Positions 1 to 11,524 of a stretch of 64,000 nucleotides of DNA are shown in pieces. Where the stretch lies: positions 23,062,899 to 23,126,898 of the forward strand of contig CM055111.1 in assembly GCA_029204225.1 (NCBI GenBank). Reading direction: 5' to 3'. A model generated the notes under the pieces. The model did no database searches, had not been told where the DNA came from, and saw only the letters and a program-made list of their open reading frames with translations. This stretch comes from Diphasiastrum complanatum. Taxonomy: Eukaryota; Streptophyta; Lycopodiopsida; Lycopodiales; Lycopodiaceae. Both the position numbers and the translations under genes were made by a program. Position 1 is the stretch's first letter; each line of letters starts with the position of its first letter.

Positions 1-3000
1 TATGGTGTTCGGACCATACACGAATTTCAAGGACCCTAATTATTGAAAATATTTCGGATCTTTAGAAATATGATTACCTAGAAGGTTTGCTGGTATCTTA
101 GACCTGCTAGACCTGATTTCTTTCGAACCTCTAAATTGTTCTCATCTCTAATGGTGAACTTGTGGTGGTGCAATCACATAGGTCTAATGTATACCTAGAA
201 TCTTCTCCTAAGTCATATTCTTGGTCTCGATTGGTACTACTGGCTGATCTAGGTGATCGTATCGCTGGTTCTCTAAGTAGAAGAGGGTGGGCTATATCTT
301 CATGCGTGACAAAGGTGGCTTCTGTCAGATGCCAAAATCTGTCCTCTGTGAGTACATATGCTTCAAAATAGCTGTACTCCCCACAATGTTGTGTTCTACG
401 TAGAGTGTCTCCAGGGTATAGATACTAGTAGACTTTTGGGGTGGAAAAATAGTAGCATGGGAATGGTGTCAAAGGCCTTAAAGCTTGAGGTGGTAAGGTG
501 ACTGGTTGTCCAAAGGGAACAATTCTCTCTACCTTAGCTGGCAGATGTCACTACGTGCAGGTTGGAACTGACCCACTTCCCCCATCATATAGGGTCCAAC
601 TCATTGTTGGTGTTATCTCACTTCTAGACCCCTACTTTGGTCTTTGAGATTAGGTCATGTGTCCACTAAAGTTCTAGGACTGTTAAGGGTACATCAACTG
701 AAATTGTTCATTTTTTTATTGGACACTCTAGACACTGCTCTTTCAAGTGGGGTAGGTAAAGTGAAATGTGGTGAGTACATTACGCGTGCCATCCTATTCA
801 CTGGACAGTAGCGTTTCCCAGATTTCGGGTCTAGGTGTTTCACTAGACAATACCGAAAATGGAGTGCGTACTTTGCGACTTAACCATGACAGCGTATGTC
901 AGTTGTTTCCGGCGGACTACCCGCTCTAGTGTTTCACAGAGGTCAGGCCAAGTTAATACTCTCTATAAGTGACGAAAACAGAAAAACGCTTCCAAACTTG
1001 ACGATTTCGTAGAGCAATTTAACTAACAATTTCATAGTATTGAAGCATAAAGTGTAAAAACCCACTCCCTTACTCTTCCACAAAGCATATTGTAATATTC
1101 ACTTCAATGCAATGTTAATAAAACTTTGCTTCTATCGTTCTTGGTTTGTTTAATAAAAAACCCGAGAAACATTCAATTCTCTGATGCGCCACATCGCATT
1201 TTTCATGCATTACTATAATGCCAACCCAAATTCTAATTTGTGCTAAAACAATTCACTACAAAGCTCCCCATTACTCACTCAATTGAACGAGCATAACCCC
1301 AAAATGCAAACGCATCCAACCTCAAATCTATGTGATCTCGTTACAAAAACAAACAATGTAATTTGAAAATAAAACCTTGCTTGCTTTAAAAATGCACATA
1401 AAGTTCTCATTTGAAATACAAGTATCTGAAACCCTACTCTATCACACCATGGTTTGATTAACACACTTACGATAGCCACACTGATGTATTCAAGTTATAC
1501 GAATGAGAATCAAGTAAAGTAGAAGTTTACCTCAATGTGCATAGGTATCTGTAAAGTCGGAGAGATGCTAGTCATGAATGTTTCGGAGATCAAAGCCTAA
1601 TTCTATCCATATTCAGCTTCACGAAGATAAAGCCAAGTGGAAGGATAGAGAACAATGGTTCACTGGCAGCGATGAAGAATGAGAAACCTTTGCATCCAAT
1701 TGCTTTGTACCAGCGATGAACAGCAGAATAGAATTCACATTCAACCAATTCTCTATCTATGGTTAAGACGAAATCAACTCTTTGGGAGTGATGAAGGACA
1801 AAGTAAAATATTCAATCAGCTCTGAAGAATAGCTGACAACAAAGACTCAACCTTCTTTGTGAATGGTGCTAATAACTGAAACATGATTCTCATTGACAAT
1901 TGTCTGGCAGTAGAAGTGCATTGAGAAATAATAGGAGTTCACTTGATCGTTGTCATAGAAGTGCAAATGTCTACCACAGTAAAAGTGCGATTCGATTGAA
2001 TGACAAAAAAATTGCACTATAGACTGCCTCTGGGATACAACGAGACCACAAGACACACAAAGTGAAGTTATCTTCCCACATCCCATACAAAATTGAGCAA
2101 TAAGAAAGTAGACATACCAAATCTCATTCTCAAACTTATCAACCTTCAATCAACAACCCAAATGCATTCCAAGTCACTTGACTTTTAACTAACTCTCAAC
2201 AAGTGTAATGAAACTCTCAATCAACATGGCATTCAACTATCACATCAACATTATCAACTCCAACTATCAAATCATCAACTTACTATCACATTATTATCCA
2301 ACTATCATCCAACTATATCTTAACACAAAGAGTGGCCTCCTTTTGTAGTAAATTCCAAGTGTCCCCCTTCAAAATGAGGCTTTGCCAATTTTCATGCCCT
2401 TCCAGCCTTCTTTTCCATTTGTCCAATCCCCATTGGCAAGTACATCAAGTGGCCTCCTTGAGGGCGTACGGGTTGGTGCCGTTTAAGGCCCCTTTCCAAA
2501 ACTAGCCAAGATGCCACTTTTGTCAACAGCTAGAGGAGGTATCTACCAAACTTTTCTAGCCTCTAGGGTCTTCTTGCATTTATTATTCAAAAGGTGGTTG
2601 AAGACTCTTGCCAACCTCTCTCTCTCTCTTGTTAGGTGTCCCCTATTTCCCTTGGTCCTCCATTTCTTTGGCCTTTCATTTGATTTTTTCTTGTAGTATG
2701 CACGGCCTGGCTTTTGGCTTTTAGTTTCTCGGGATTACCGACTGATTTGCGTACTTTGCCCATTTTCCGTAATTTGCCCAATTTTGCTCGTTAGGGTTTC
2801 TGCAAGTTTTAAGTACTGCCCACAATTCACAGCTTGGGTTTTGCCCGATAAATATTTTTCTTTGATGGCTCTTTGACTCGGGTTGACTTTTTTGGCATTC
2901 ATGACTAGGGCTCCCATGACAACACCGTTTTTCTGAAAATGCACTAGGCAACCATATAATAGTAAAACCAACTCTACATGGTAGGATTTTAGCACGACTA

Positions 3001-3082
3001 TGCCGGCTATTTTTACAACTGGCCAAAAAGCCGTAAAATTTATCGCAGGCCATTTCTACGGCCGCAAACTTTTCTCTAGCCT
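1..3082. other. Gene-free stretch, short low-order repeats only
   Basis: No reading frame here has recognisable family motifs, and open frames are short and overlap in several frames. From about 2236 to 2325 there is a degenerate AACTATCA-type repeat. The 11-mer GTGGCCTCCTT occurs at 2332 and again at 2449, which could mark remains of an LTR or a small duplication. I see no tRNA, no primer binding site and no convincing promoter. Confidence 0.5.
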
Positions 3083-3207
3083 CATTTAGGGTGGGCTGGG
3101 ACCCAATTCTAGGTGGACCGACATTTTTGGCTCGGTCTTTACAAAAATTGACCACAAAATATTTTTGACGATTTTTTTGAAAGTTAGTTTCCTACTTTTA
3201 AACTGTG
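3083..3207 (+). repeat. Direct repeat copy A (about 120 bp)
   Basis: This begins CATTTAGGGTGGGCTGGGAC and ends at AAACTGT. It recurs at 3474-3588 with an 11-bp deletion after the shared GGTGGACCG. A third, short copy of the start (GGGCTGGGACCCAGTTCTAA) lies at 3224-3243. Three copies of one start sequence within 400 bp suggest a local duplication of a repeat end. The parent element is not identified. Confidence 0.6.
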
Positions 3208-3473
3208 TCTAGCCACTTTAGGACGGGCTGGGACCCAGTTCTAAGGCAAATTTGTGACAATTTTTTCTTTGACAACCGAGTTTTACATGCCAATTTTTTT
3301 TCCAGTTTTGGGAATTTAAACTTCAATATTAGCCCGATTTTTCGTGCGAAAATATCGGCTAACAATTGGGATTCACTCTGTTGCAGGAAGTGGACTCCAA
3401 AATAATATGTAATTGGGTTCTACAGCTCGTGGCTATATATAGGAGCCTCCTCCACGAGTTCTAGAGCATGTAT

Positions 3474-3588
3474 CATTTAGGGCAGGCTGGGACCCAATTC
3501 TAGGTGGACCGGCTCGGTCTTACAAAACTTGACCACAAAATATTTTTGACGATTTTTTTGAAAAATCAATTTCTTACTTTTAAACTGT
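3474..3588 (+). repeat. Direct repeat copy B (about 115 bp)
   Basis: Second copy of the 3083-3207 sequence, lacking 11 bp. Both copies share the run through GACGATTTTTTTGAAA and end at AAACTGT. From 3589 to 4630 there is no gene that I can support; that stretch is AT-rich and has only short open frames. Confidence 0.6.
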
Positions 3589-4630
3589 TCTTCTCCCCGT
3601 TTTAAAAAAAAATTCATAATTTCAATCAAAAAGTTCCTAGGAGACAACGTATAAGATATCAAAGATTCGAAAAAGTCAGTAATGAGTATTCAATACTATT
3701 ACAAACCGGACTTTTTCCTTAAAATCATAAAATATCTTATCCCGAGTGATAGAAATATTACTCTCAATAATCAACTATCTAATAGAGATAGTAAATTGGT
3801 CCAGGAAGTCTACATTCCACTTAATCAATTGAAAACATCAATCGATTCTGAGCTATATTCACAAATCTAAAATGGAAGCATGAATTCATATAACTTAAAT
3901 AGTCCTTTAGAACCTAGTTCTACACTTGAAGGAATTATATGAATCTCAATCCAATTGTCTCATACATAAGAAATTTTTAAAAAAGTAGAGGTTTAAAATT
4001 AAAGAGAAATAGCTTTTAAGGCTTTCCGATTTGGAATTTATGAGATACCATTGAGGGATCCGGATCTATATCTCATAACCTCTCCAAATACCGTAAATAG
4101 GCTTTACCAATGGTTTCAACTATTAGATTTACAAATAATGTAAATACTAATTACTAGTCTACAGATCATTCTCACACAAGAAATCCCTCTTTGAAATCAT
4201 TGATGTCCCATACCACCCATTTTCTCTCCAACAAAGCCCTTTGCTTTTAGATCTGACCATCAGAAAATCAAAAAGACTATTTGACCATCCTATATCCAAT
4301 ATAGGGCCCACTCTTCAACCAAAGATACTTCCAACTATTGAATTCTCCATTTCCTTAAGTTTTCACAATAGATGACAATATCATCTAAAAATACCACTTG
4401 GCATTGACCCCAGTACGAACGAGAAACTCCGTTCATATACAATCAAAATCCTAAGCTTATTCTTCAAAACCAAAAGGAAAAATTCAATATAGCTGAAATA
4501 TACCAATAGATATCCAGTATCTATAATTAAAATGGTACAAGGAATTCAGTTCCTTAAAGAAGATCATTAACTACATTATTCGATAATCCAGAGATCTCAA
4601 AATTCCATTTGGATTTCCAATACCATATAT

Positions 4631-4713
4631 GATGGATGAACACTCTCCTTTGTGGATGAACACTCTTCTTAAGTGGATGAACCTTCTCCTTAAGTGGATG
4701 ACAAATGCTCTTT
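4631..4713 (+). repeat. 21-bp tandem repeat, four copies
   Basis: Four units of 20-21 bp, each with the core GTGGATGAAC followed by CTCTCCTTA or a variant, at 4631, 4651, 4672 and 4693. It lies about 780 bp upstream of a Copia gag start, where the U3 part of a 5' LTR would be expected. LTR boundaries are not resolved here. Confidence 0.6.
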
Positions 4714-5488
4714 GAGTGATTTTGTATTTTTCCAAAAGGCTGAGCAAAGCTCCCACTTGGATGAAAGATCCCCTTTTGGGTGAACAGATTGTCAACAATC
4801 TTTTGCATAAATTTTGGTGTACTTTGTTGAGCATGTAAGTATCTCTGCTTATGTAATTTGATTGGAGCATTTGCGAGAAGGTTTTAACCATTATGCAAAT
4901 GTGTTTTTAGGTTCTTAACAGGTTGAGGAACATTCTCATGTGAAGTGATCTTAGATCTACATCTAAACACCAAGATTTGACAAGCTAGTGAAGCTAGTCT
5001 TGTGATTCACTAAGTGTGCTCTTTCATTTACCTCTAAAGCTTGTATTTATCATTTGCTGGAGTTTATAAACCTTTAGAAGTGTTTTTTACATGTGGTTTT
5101 ACAGGTTGAATTAATATCTTAGTGTGTTGATCATATGTTGATCAAGTTTGTTCAATTCTAGGTATTCTTGGCAGCCTAGTCTTGTGAATTTTCTAAGAAT
5201 GCAAGTAACTCTTCAGACCATAACTTGATTTGGTCACTTTCTGGAAAGTTTGAGAGCTTAAGAAAGAGTGTGTTCAAGTTGGTTTGAGTTTGTAATCCAT
5301 TCTTAGTGTGTGCAAAGTGTTGCATGTGTTTCGATCTTCCTTTCTATGCTTGGAAACCAGCCAGGTTCAAGATAGAAGTGTTTTAGGGTCCTAGATCTTC
5401 TGAGATCTCCTTATCCATCATTGTTGAGAGGAAAGTGAGTGATAGGTGCATTAGGACAGAGCCCAAAAGTTGAAGAATCATTATATTC

Positions 5489-6008
5489 ATGGCTTCCAAT
5501 GGTGGGATCATGTTAGAAACCAATGATAGGTTGAGTTCATCAAACTACTCTACCTGGAAAGTGAGGATGGAATCCTTACTTGAGTTGAATGAACTCATGG
5601 ACATAGTTGTAGGAACTGAAGAGAGGCCACCCATAGTTCAAGAGCAACAAAGGTTTGATAAGAAGGCCAAAAGGGCTCTTCATATCATTAAAATGAATGC
5701 TACCAATGAACTTCTCAAGGAAGTTGGTAATAGTCAAAGTGCAAGTGAGGCATGGAATGCCTTGAAGAAGCTCTTTGAATCAAAGTCCACATCTAGGGTA
5801 TTGACCCTAAAGAGGCAAATATTTTCTAGTAGACAAAGAGAGGGTGAAAGTGCTCATGCATTTGTCTTGAGGGTTAAGTCCTTAAGTGATGATCTAGCAT
5901 GCATTGATGAAAGCATAAAAGATGGTGAAATAGTCCAGGTTATGTTGAATGGTTTGATAGATGAACATGCTAACCTTGTGCAAAGTTTTGCCATTCAAAG
6001 AGTCTTGC
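5489..6008 (+). pseudogene. Copia gag (UBN2-type), truncated
   Basis: The frame opens at an ATG and reads as a plant Copia Gag of the UBN2/DUF4219 type. It has the N-terminal LSSSNYSTWKVRMESLL motif (about residues 11-27), the EAWNALKKLFE segment and TSRVLTLKRQIF, then a VMLNGL segment. Gag would package element RNA into cytoplasmic particles. It resembles the gag at 58945-60615 over its whole length. After about residue 170 the frame runs into an unrelated antisense Gypsy fragment, so zinc knuckle, protease and pol are absent. A degenerate PBS-like string may lie at about 5455-5475, but I could not define an LTR. It is a broken element copy. Confidence 0.8.
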
Positions 6009-6425
6009 GAAACTGTACTCTCGCAATTTTGACAGATATATCTTCAACCATTCCATGCAGATGAACTGTCGTTTGATCAGCTAGCTTAATGGCAAAAGTC
6101 GTAGACTTGATCTTTATAAGGCCCCATTTTGCGCATAGCTTTGTAGAAATCAGGTTAACTCCTGAACCGCCATCTATCACAGTTGCTTCCTTAGGAAACT
6201 GTCTATGTTGTATTGGTAGAGTGATATTCTTTTGTTCACTTTCCCAAGCAGCTCCGACATGGAGTACTTCATTAGATTCTTCAAATCTAGCACAAAAAAG
6301 TGGCTCTTGATGGACTTTTGGTTCTTCTTGAGTTAACTTTTGCGCTGAGACTTTTTTGCTTTTGGCACCAACTTCAGGGACTCTCCCAATGAAATATTGA
6401 TCTTACTAGATAAAATATTTTTACC
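6009..6425 (-). pseudogene. Gypsy aspartic protease fragment (antisense)
   Basis: Read on the minus strand, this carries the retropepsin-type motif IDGGSGVNLIS. The nucleotide sequence matches the minus-strand Gypsy element at about 43666-44080 nearly base for base, with scattered substitutions and a few small indels. The match starts at the AAACTGTACTC string and stops abruptly at about 6425. The protease would process the Gypsy Gag-Pol polyprotein. Here it is a fragment inserted in, or recombined onto, the Copia gag upstream, in opposite orientation. Confidence 0.8.
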
Positions 6426-6630
6426 ATACTACGAGACAACCAGAGTCTTAGTGGAGGTCACTGACAAAAAAATCTTGAAACAAAAGGCATCCAAAATACG
6501 ATTCTACATAATTGATGGCCAACATACTATACAAGCGGCCAAAAATTTGCTTGCTATTCTTGACAATGAGAACCTCCTTGACATGGCAATGTTGCGACAA
6601 TGTATCAGCGAAGAAGTGCTTGCATCCTGA
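6426..6630 (+). pseudogene. Coding remnant with an IDGQHT motif, family unknown
   Basis: After the Gypsy homology ends, an open frame reads to 6630 with the motif FYIIDGQHTIQAAKNLL. A (I)DGQH core followed by an Ala-rich helix is seen in ParB-like and DGQHR-domain proteins, so a distant relationship is possible. I cannot show it. In another frame, 6640-6795 encodes a charged helical stretch (ALNELNNEYKLKSSLLELL). A further segment at 6886-6966 is preceded by TTTTACAG and followed by GTATGG, as a spliced exon would be. I read the block as decayed exons of one unidentified gene or transposon protein. Confidence 0.35.
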
Positions 6631-6885
6631 GTCACAAAGTAACCCCTATTGAGTGCGTGCAAAATATCACGGGCGCTGAATGAACTCAACAATGAATATA
6701 AATTGAAAAGCTCATTGCTGGAGTTGTTGCATCAAGCTAGATCACAATGGAAATTTTGTGGATGCCCCTCAAGGCCTATTGGAGGTAGTTGAGGAGACGA
6801 TAAATGGAAGTTATGTTTTTTTCATTTAATTTTATAGTCCTTTGTTGAATCTGTTTTGGCTCATTTTCCTAACATGATTTTACAG

Positions 6886-6966
6886 GCCTTTAAATCTATG
6901 CTAGAAGATGTAATGAGACAAAAGAATCCAAAGGAATGCTACGCATTATTCATGTTGCATGATAAG
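6886..6966 (+). pseudogene. Possible exon of the same unknown gene
   Basis: The segment is 81 bp (27 codons, FKSMLEDVMRQKNPKECYAL and on). It is bounded by a pyrimidine-rich TTTTACAG acceptor and an AAG/GTATGG donor. The reading is in phase 0 at both ends. It lies about 250 bp downstream of the IDGQHT frame on the same strand. Family unknown. From 6967 to 7469 I see nothing else that I can support. Confidence 0.3.
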
Positions 6967-7469
6967 GTATGGAAAAAGTGGATGAGCCTTATAAAAAAGT
7001 GGGTGTCAGGGGCGTTGAGAAATGCCAAGGGGGAGGTAAAACCGCAAACAAAGAATGAGCTTAGGTTTATTATAGTTTTCCTTCTTCGCCCGATGCAAGG
7101 TCTGTGACCAAAGTAGAGACGGAAACTCTTTTTGATGAGATGTTAGAAGGTCGGATAGTATTTGGGGACAGTAGATTGTCGATAACGTTATAACTTTTTT
7201 TTTAAATGCTGAGCAACATAAGCCTCTTGGTGACAAAAAAAACCTTTTTTTTGTCATTTTTACCAAGACTTCCTATCCTAGAGAAAACAGGATACATTGT
7301 AAGTAAAAATCATCGATGCAACATGGGAACCTCTCGTAGGTAGTGTATAAATCAAATAAAAAAAAAATTGGACTCAAAGGACAGTAACACAGTAACATAG
7401 CACGCAACTATTTTGTTACCCCATGCTTAAAAGCAAAATTTTCAGAGGTAGCCAAAGACATACGTTTAA

Positions 7470-8330
7470 CCACAAACATAAAGAAACAAGTGAAACCAAC
7501 AAAAACAAGGTAAACCCACAAAGATCAGTAATAAATTAAAACCCAAGCTCAAAAGAACCAGAAACAGATAGTTAAAAGCAAAAACGAAAAGGAGCAACAA
7601 GACAGAACTAAAAACCGACGAAGAAATAGAAGAAGAGGGCAAAAACTTGGAGAAAACCGAACCACAACTAACACCAGTCAGAACAACAACACAGAGAACC
7701 ATCACAACAAGACAAAAAACAAACCAAAAACCCACTACCAAAGCTAAAAAACAAACAAGCAAACCACATCCCATTAAAAAACCCCCAAGAAAGCAAGAAC
7801 AAAGAAGCATAAAGAGCAACAAATCGTCCCTTATCAGAAGCCATGGCAGAACGAAGAAGCAGGAAGCAACAGCAGGCGCACTACCAGGAGAAAGGTAACA
7901 AACAACGTAGCAAAAGGGCAAGAAAGAACAATTACTACCCACCAAGCAGCAGAAAACTAGCAACCAGAGCCAACAAAACAATGCAGCACAGAGCCGTATA
8001 ACACTACGAAAAAAAAAGGAGGTAAAGGAGGAAGACGCCAACAGCAACCCTAGCACCACGCAGCACAGCCCCGGAACAGCCAGCAAACAGCTAGGGAAAG
8101 CAAAGAAAAAATAGGACAAAAACCAAAGAGTGAGCAGCACCATACGCCAATGTCCGCAGCACAACCCATCAATGCCCAAGAACGCCCATCAATGCCCATG
8201 AAAGTGCAACTAGCCACCAAAAGCCTAGCACAGCCAGCCAAGAAGAAGCACCACGACGAGGGAGGGAAAAGAGAGAACCAAGAAAAGAAAGGAAGCACAA
8301 TGCCAAGTCAAAGAAGGAAAAAGAGGTACC
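7470..8330. other. Strand-asymmetric, T-depleted segment
   Basis: Over roughly 850 bp the plus strand is rich in A, C and G and very poor in T; several 60-base stretches have only a handful of T. Stop codons on the minus strand need T on the plus strand, so long minus-strand frames (one of 237 codons, hydrophobic, Leu/Phe/Cys-rich) arise without selection. I therefore do not call a gene. The abrupt composition change suggests a distinct inserted sequence, for example the untranslated leader of an element. Confidence 0.5.
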
Positions 8331-8759
8331 AACTCTTCTTGTGGTGCTAGCTCATGCAGAATATCATCTTGATTTTGCTCCTGCTCAACAACATGCTCTA
8401 TTTCTTCTTCTACTTTCCTACTCTTTTCTGCATTGGACAACGGCTTATATTGGGATGACGGAGAAGACATCCTCATCGAGCTTCCTTGGTACTGGCTTGA
8501 TGATGATGATAATGATGATGATGTCTTCACTAACGTGGTTGCCTTGATACTTGCATTTGGGATTCAGCCTCCACTGAAGGGGCTAGTTCTAGCAGTACCG
8601 GTGTAATTATGATGTCTTCCTACACTGTTAACACACCAACATGCATACACATGATACCCATCTACAAACCAAGCCTGGAAAACTGATTGATCTTTACTAA
8701 TTTACAAAATTGCTTAAAAGCAATCTGTTCGAAGGCAATAGGTTCTCTATTCAGGGCTC
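8331..8759. other. No gene; short GAT microsatellite
   Basis: The only structure is a (GAT)n-like run at 8499-8523 (TGATGATGATGATAATGATG and on). No convincing coding frame. Confidence 0.5.
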
Positions 8760-9254
8760 TTAGCAGATATCCCATATTCGTATTCGAAATGGTGTACTCT
8801 TGCTCCGGTAAGAATATAGAAGCAAGAGCAAATCAAACAGAGCTTTTGAGATTGGGATCTCTGATGTAAGAGAGTTCACATCCCCGTCTCTCAAGATAAG
8901 CTTCTTCTTGGAAAACTCCGCTCTTTGCGATGAAGTCTGGCTTTGTAACTGGCATATGGCCGTCATAGGCAAACCTAAGGCACGACAGTAAAATCCTTCT
9001 ATAATAATAATTTCTCGATTTCGGACAATGGTGGAAATATGTCCTCCTTCTGTTTCGCTAAAATTGCGGATCAGCTCATGGCACAAGTCCGTAAGGATTA
9101 TTGATGGATCGAATTGAAGAAGTCCTTCAATTCGTGCTCTTATAGCCAATGGTTGCAAAACTGGTAAAACTGGCTTTGGGTGCATTTGGATACGATTGCC
9201 ATGGCGCTCGCATATATAAACCAGCGATGGCGGAAAGGAGCTTGATCGTAACAA
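8760..9254 (-). CDS. Unassigned 164-codon open frame, possibly transposon-derived
   Basis: An uninterrupted minus-strand frame of 164 codons from an ATG at 9254. It has ordinary amino-acid composition, not the biased composition of nearby repeat-driven frames. The middle part (LCHELIRNF, then IVRNREIIIIEGFYCRALGLP) resembles in pattern the REF.. VRG.. I...LGLP arrangement of plant gag-like or transposon-associated domains. That is a weak visual likeness. No catalytic motif is seen. No splice partner was identified. It could equally be a chance frame, so the call is tentative. Confidence 0.25.
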   Translation of the reverse strand: MLRSSSFPPSLVYICERHGNRIQMHPKPVLPVLQPLAIRARIEGLLQFDPSIILTDLCHELIRNFSETEGGHISTIVRNREIIIIEGFYCRALGLPMTAICQLQSQTSSQRAEFSKKKLILRDGDVNSLTSEIPISKALFDLLLLLYSYRSKSTPFRIRIWDIC

Positions 9255-9355
9255 TTCAGAAATTTTTTTGTCCTGGCTGACTGCCGTTTGGTTGGGTTTG
9301 TTCTCTTGCTTTCTGCTTCTGTGGTGTGGTTGGGTGTTTGGTTTGTTTTTTCATG

Positions 9356-9664
9356 ATGAGTTCTCAGACATTCCAACAAGAACTAACATTTTTTCTTCCA
9401 CCTTTTTGTAGTCCAAAACTCCAGTGGAGAATGGATTACCTTCTCTTACCTAAACTTTTTGGTTATACAAAAGAACAATGGGAAAGCCCTTGGACTTTTT
9501 CTAACCTAAATTCTTTTTGGGCCAAACTAACAGTGCACCAAAAAAGAATCCTTGCTCTTGCCATTGTTCAGAATAAGTTCGATGGGCAAACTAACTATAT
9601 ACATGTGGTCGCAAGAAGTCCAGCGAGAGAACTGGCTTCGATACATGCCATAGAATATGCATAG
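9356..9664 (+). CDS. Unassigned open frame, about 100 codons
   Basis: From an internal ATG at 9356 a plus-strand frame reads MSSQTFQQELTFFLPP, then WRMDYLLLPKLFGYTKEQW. It is Trp- and aromatic-rich and has balanced codons. It abuts the divergent minus-strand frame ending upstream, and a (CT)52 tract starts 77 bp downstream. I do not recognise a family. It may be an exon of a decayed gene or a chance frame. Confidence 0.2.
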   Translation: MSSQTFQQELTFFLPPFCSPKLQWRMDYLLLPKLFGYTKEQWESPWTFSNLNSFWAKLTVHQKRILALAIVQNKFDGQTNYIHVVARSPARELASIHAIEYA

Positions 9665-9736
9665 TCCCCCCTTCATGGCCTCCCTTTCACTCCCTTCCCA
9701 CCTACTCAAGCCCGCTCTCACTATGGCGCTTCGTGC

Positions 9737-10394
<658 letters not shown>

Positions 10395-10872
10395 TTAGAT
10401 TCGACACAAAGATTGACACCACTTAGATCCCATCTTAGATCCGTAGCTTAACCCGCTCCCCATTGGATCGAATCCCATACTATATCGATACTCATCCAGT
10501 TGGAGATCCAAGATCCTTATTGCCCACTTGATAACACTGACTAGGGAGGCACAGAAAGGGTCCAACATTTTTTCTCTATGGATTTGAATGCCCAGACAGA
10601 AGCGAGCTTCGTCCATATCGGTTATGTCGAATTCAGAGAAGAACATATGTTTAGCATCCTTCACTAGATTGGTACTGTTGCTGAAAAGGAATGTATCATC
10701 GACATACATGGTGATAATAATAAAGGATTGTTGCACTAACTTGAAGTATACATTAGAATCGATAGTGCTTTGTTCAAAACCGTATTGGATGAGGAATGTG
10801 TTGATCCTCTGAAACCAAACTTTGTTTGATTGATTCAAGCTATGAAGTTTCTTATGGAGTTTACAGACATGA
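10395..10872 (-). pseudogene. Copia reverse transcriptase fragment
   Basis: Minus-strand reading has HVCKLHKKLHSLNQSNKVWF, the FIIITMYVDD catalytic segment, then FDITDMDEARFCLGIQIHRE, all typical of the palm of Copia RT (RVT_2). The YVDD metal-binding pair is preserved. The lower part (10395-10540) loses homology. It is of the same family as the RT at 36250-37740. It abuts the U5 end of the LTR at 10873-11524 with no spacer, so it looks like target or recombination-partner sequence of that LTR. Confidence 0.8.
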
Positions 10873-11524
10873 TGTTTCATGTGAAGAAATTCAGATCAAT
10901 TTTACTGATCTTTGGTTAGAAATAAATCAACTCTGCCAATGTTGCTAGTGTAGAAAAATCAACATCTACTCAATGAAAGAGATGCAAACTCAACAAGAGC
11001 TTGATAAAATATCAAACATATGATATGATGAAGTTGTTTTCTATACAAAAACAGTAAGCTACTATATTTCACACGTGCAGATCCGAAAATAACATAAAAT
11101 AAGCATTCTACACACAAGATTGCAAGATCTCACAAATATAGTGCACCAATGGATAGATGAACCCAAGAGAACTCATGTATAAGCATGAAGTGAGCTAAGA
11201 GAGAGAGAGAGAGAGGGTGTGTCTCTTCCCATGAGTGTACAAATATATATAGCAAATCCATGACTCATTAATGAGTTTGGTTTCCCTCCATAACAAAAAC
11301 CCTAGCAATTAATGTGGACTAGATTCAATGTCTGCACCATATAAATTTGTATCTTCTAAAACTCATGTACTACACTTTCCCACACCGTCAAAAAGTGTTT
11401 ATTCAAATGATTTTAGACTAATATAACTTTGAAAATTCAAAATCTAATTCTAATATGAAAATTGGCCTCAATTGCCAAATATACAAATATGACCAAAATA
11501 GCAAAACTAGCTGAAATTTCTCAC
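10873..11524 (-). mobile_element. Copia 3' LTR (about 652 bp)
   Basis: On the minus strand it starts TGAGAAATTTCAGC immediately after the polypurine tract GAAAAGGGAGTG and ends near ATTTCTTCACA, giving TG...CA ends. It has a TATA box (GCTATATATATTTG) about 390 bp in, then a CT-rich leader and an R/U5 part. It directly follows the RNase H end of the Copia remnant at 11521-13420, so it is that element's 3' LTR. Its R/U5 part recurs at 35929-36246 and 61315-61500. Confidence 0.75.

Noticed and set aside
7466-8179. A 237-codon hydrophobic minus-strand frame that could suggest a membrane protein
   Set aside because: The frame is open because the plus strand lacks T, which removes minus-strand stops. 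Composition is biased and overlapping frames are equally open.
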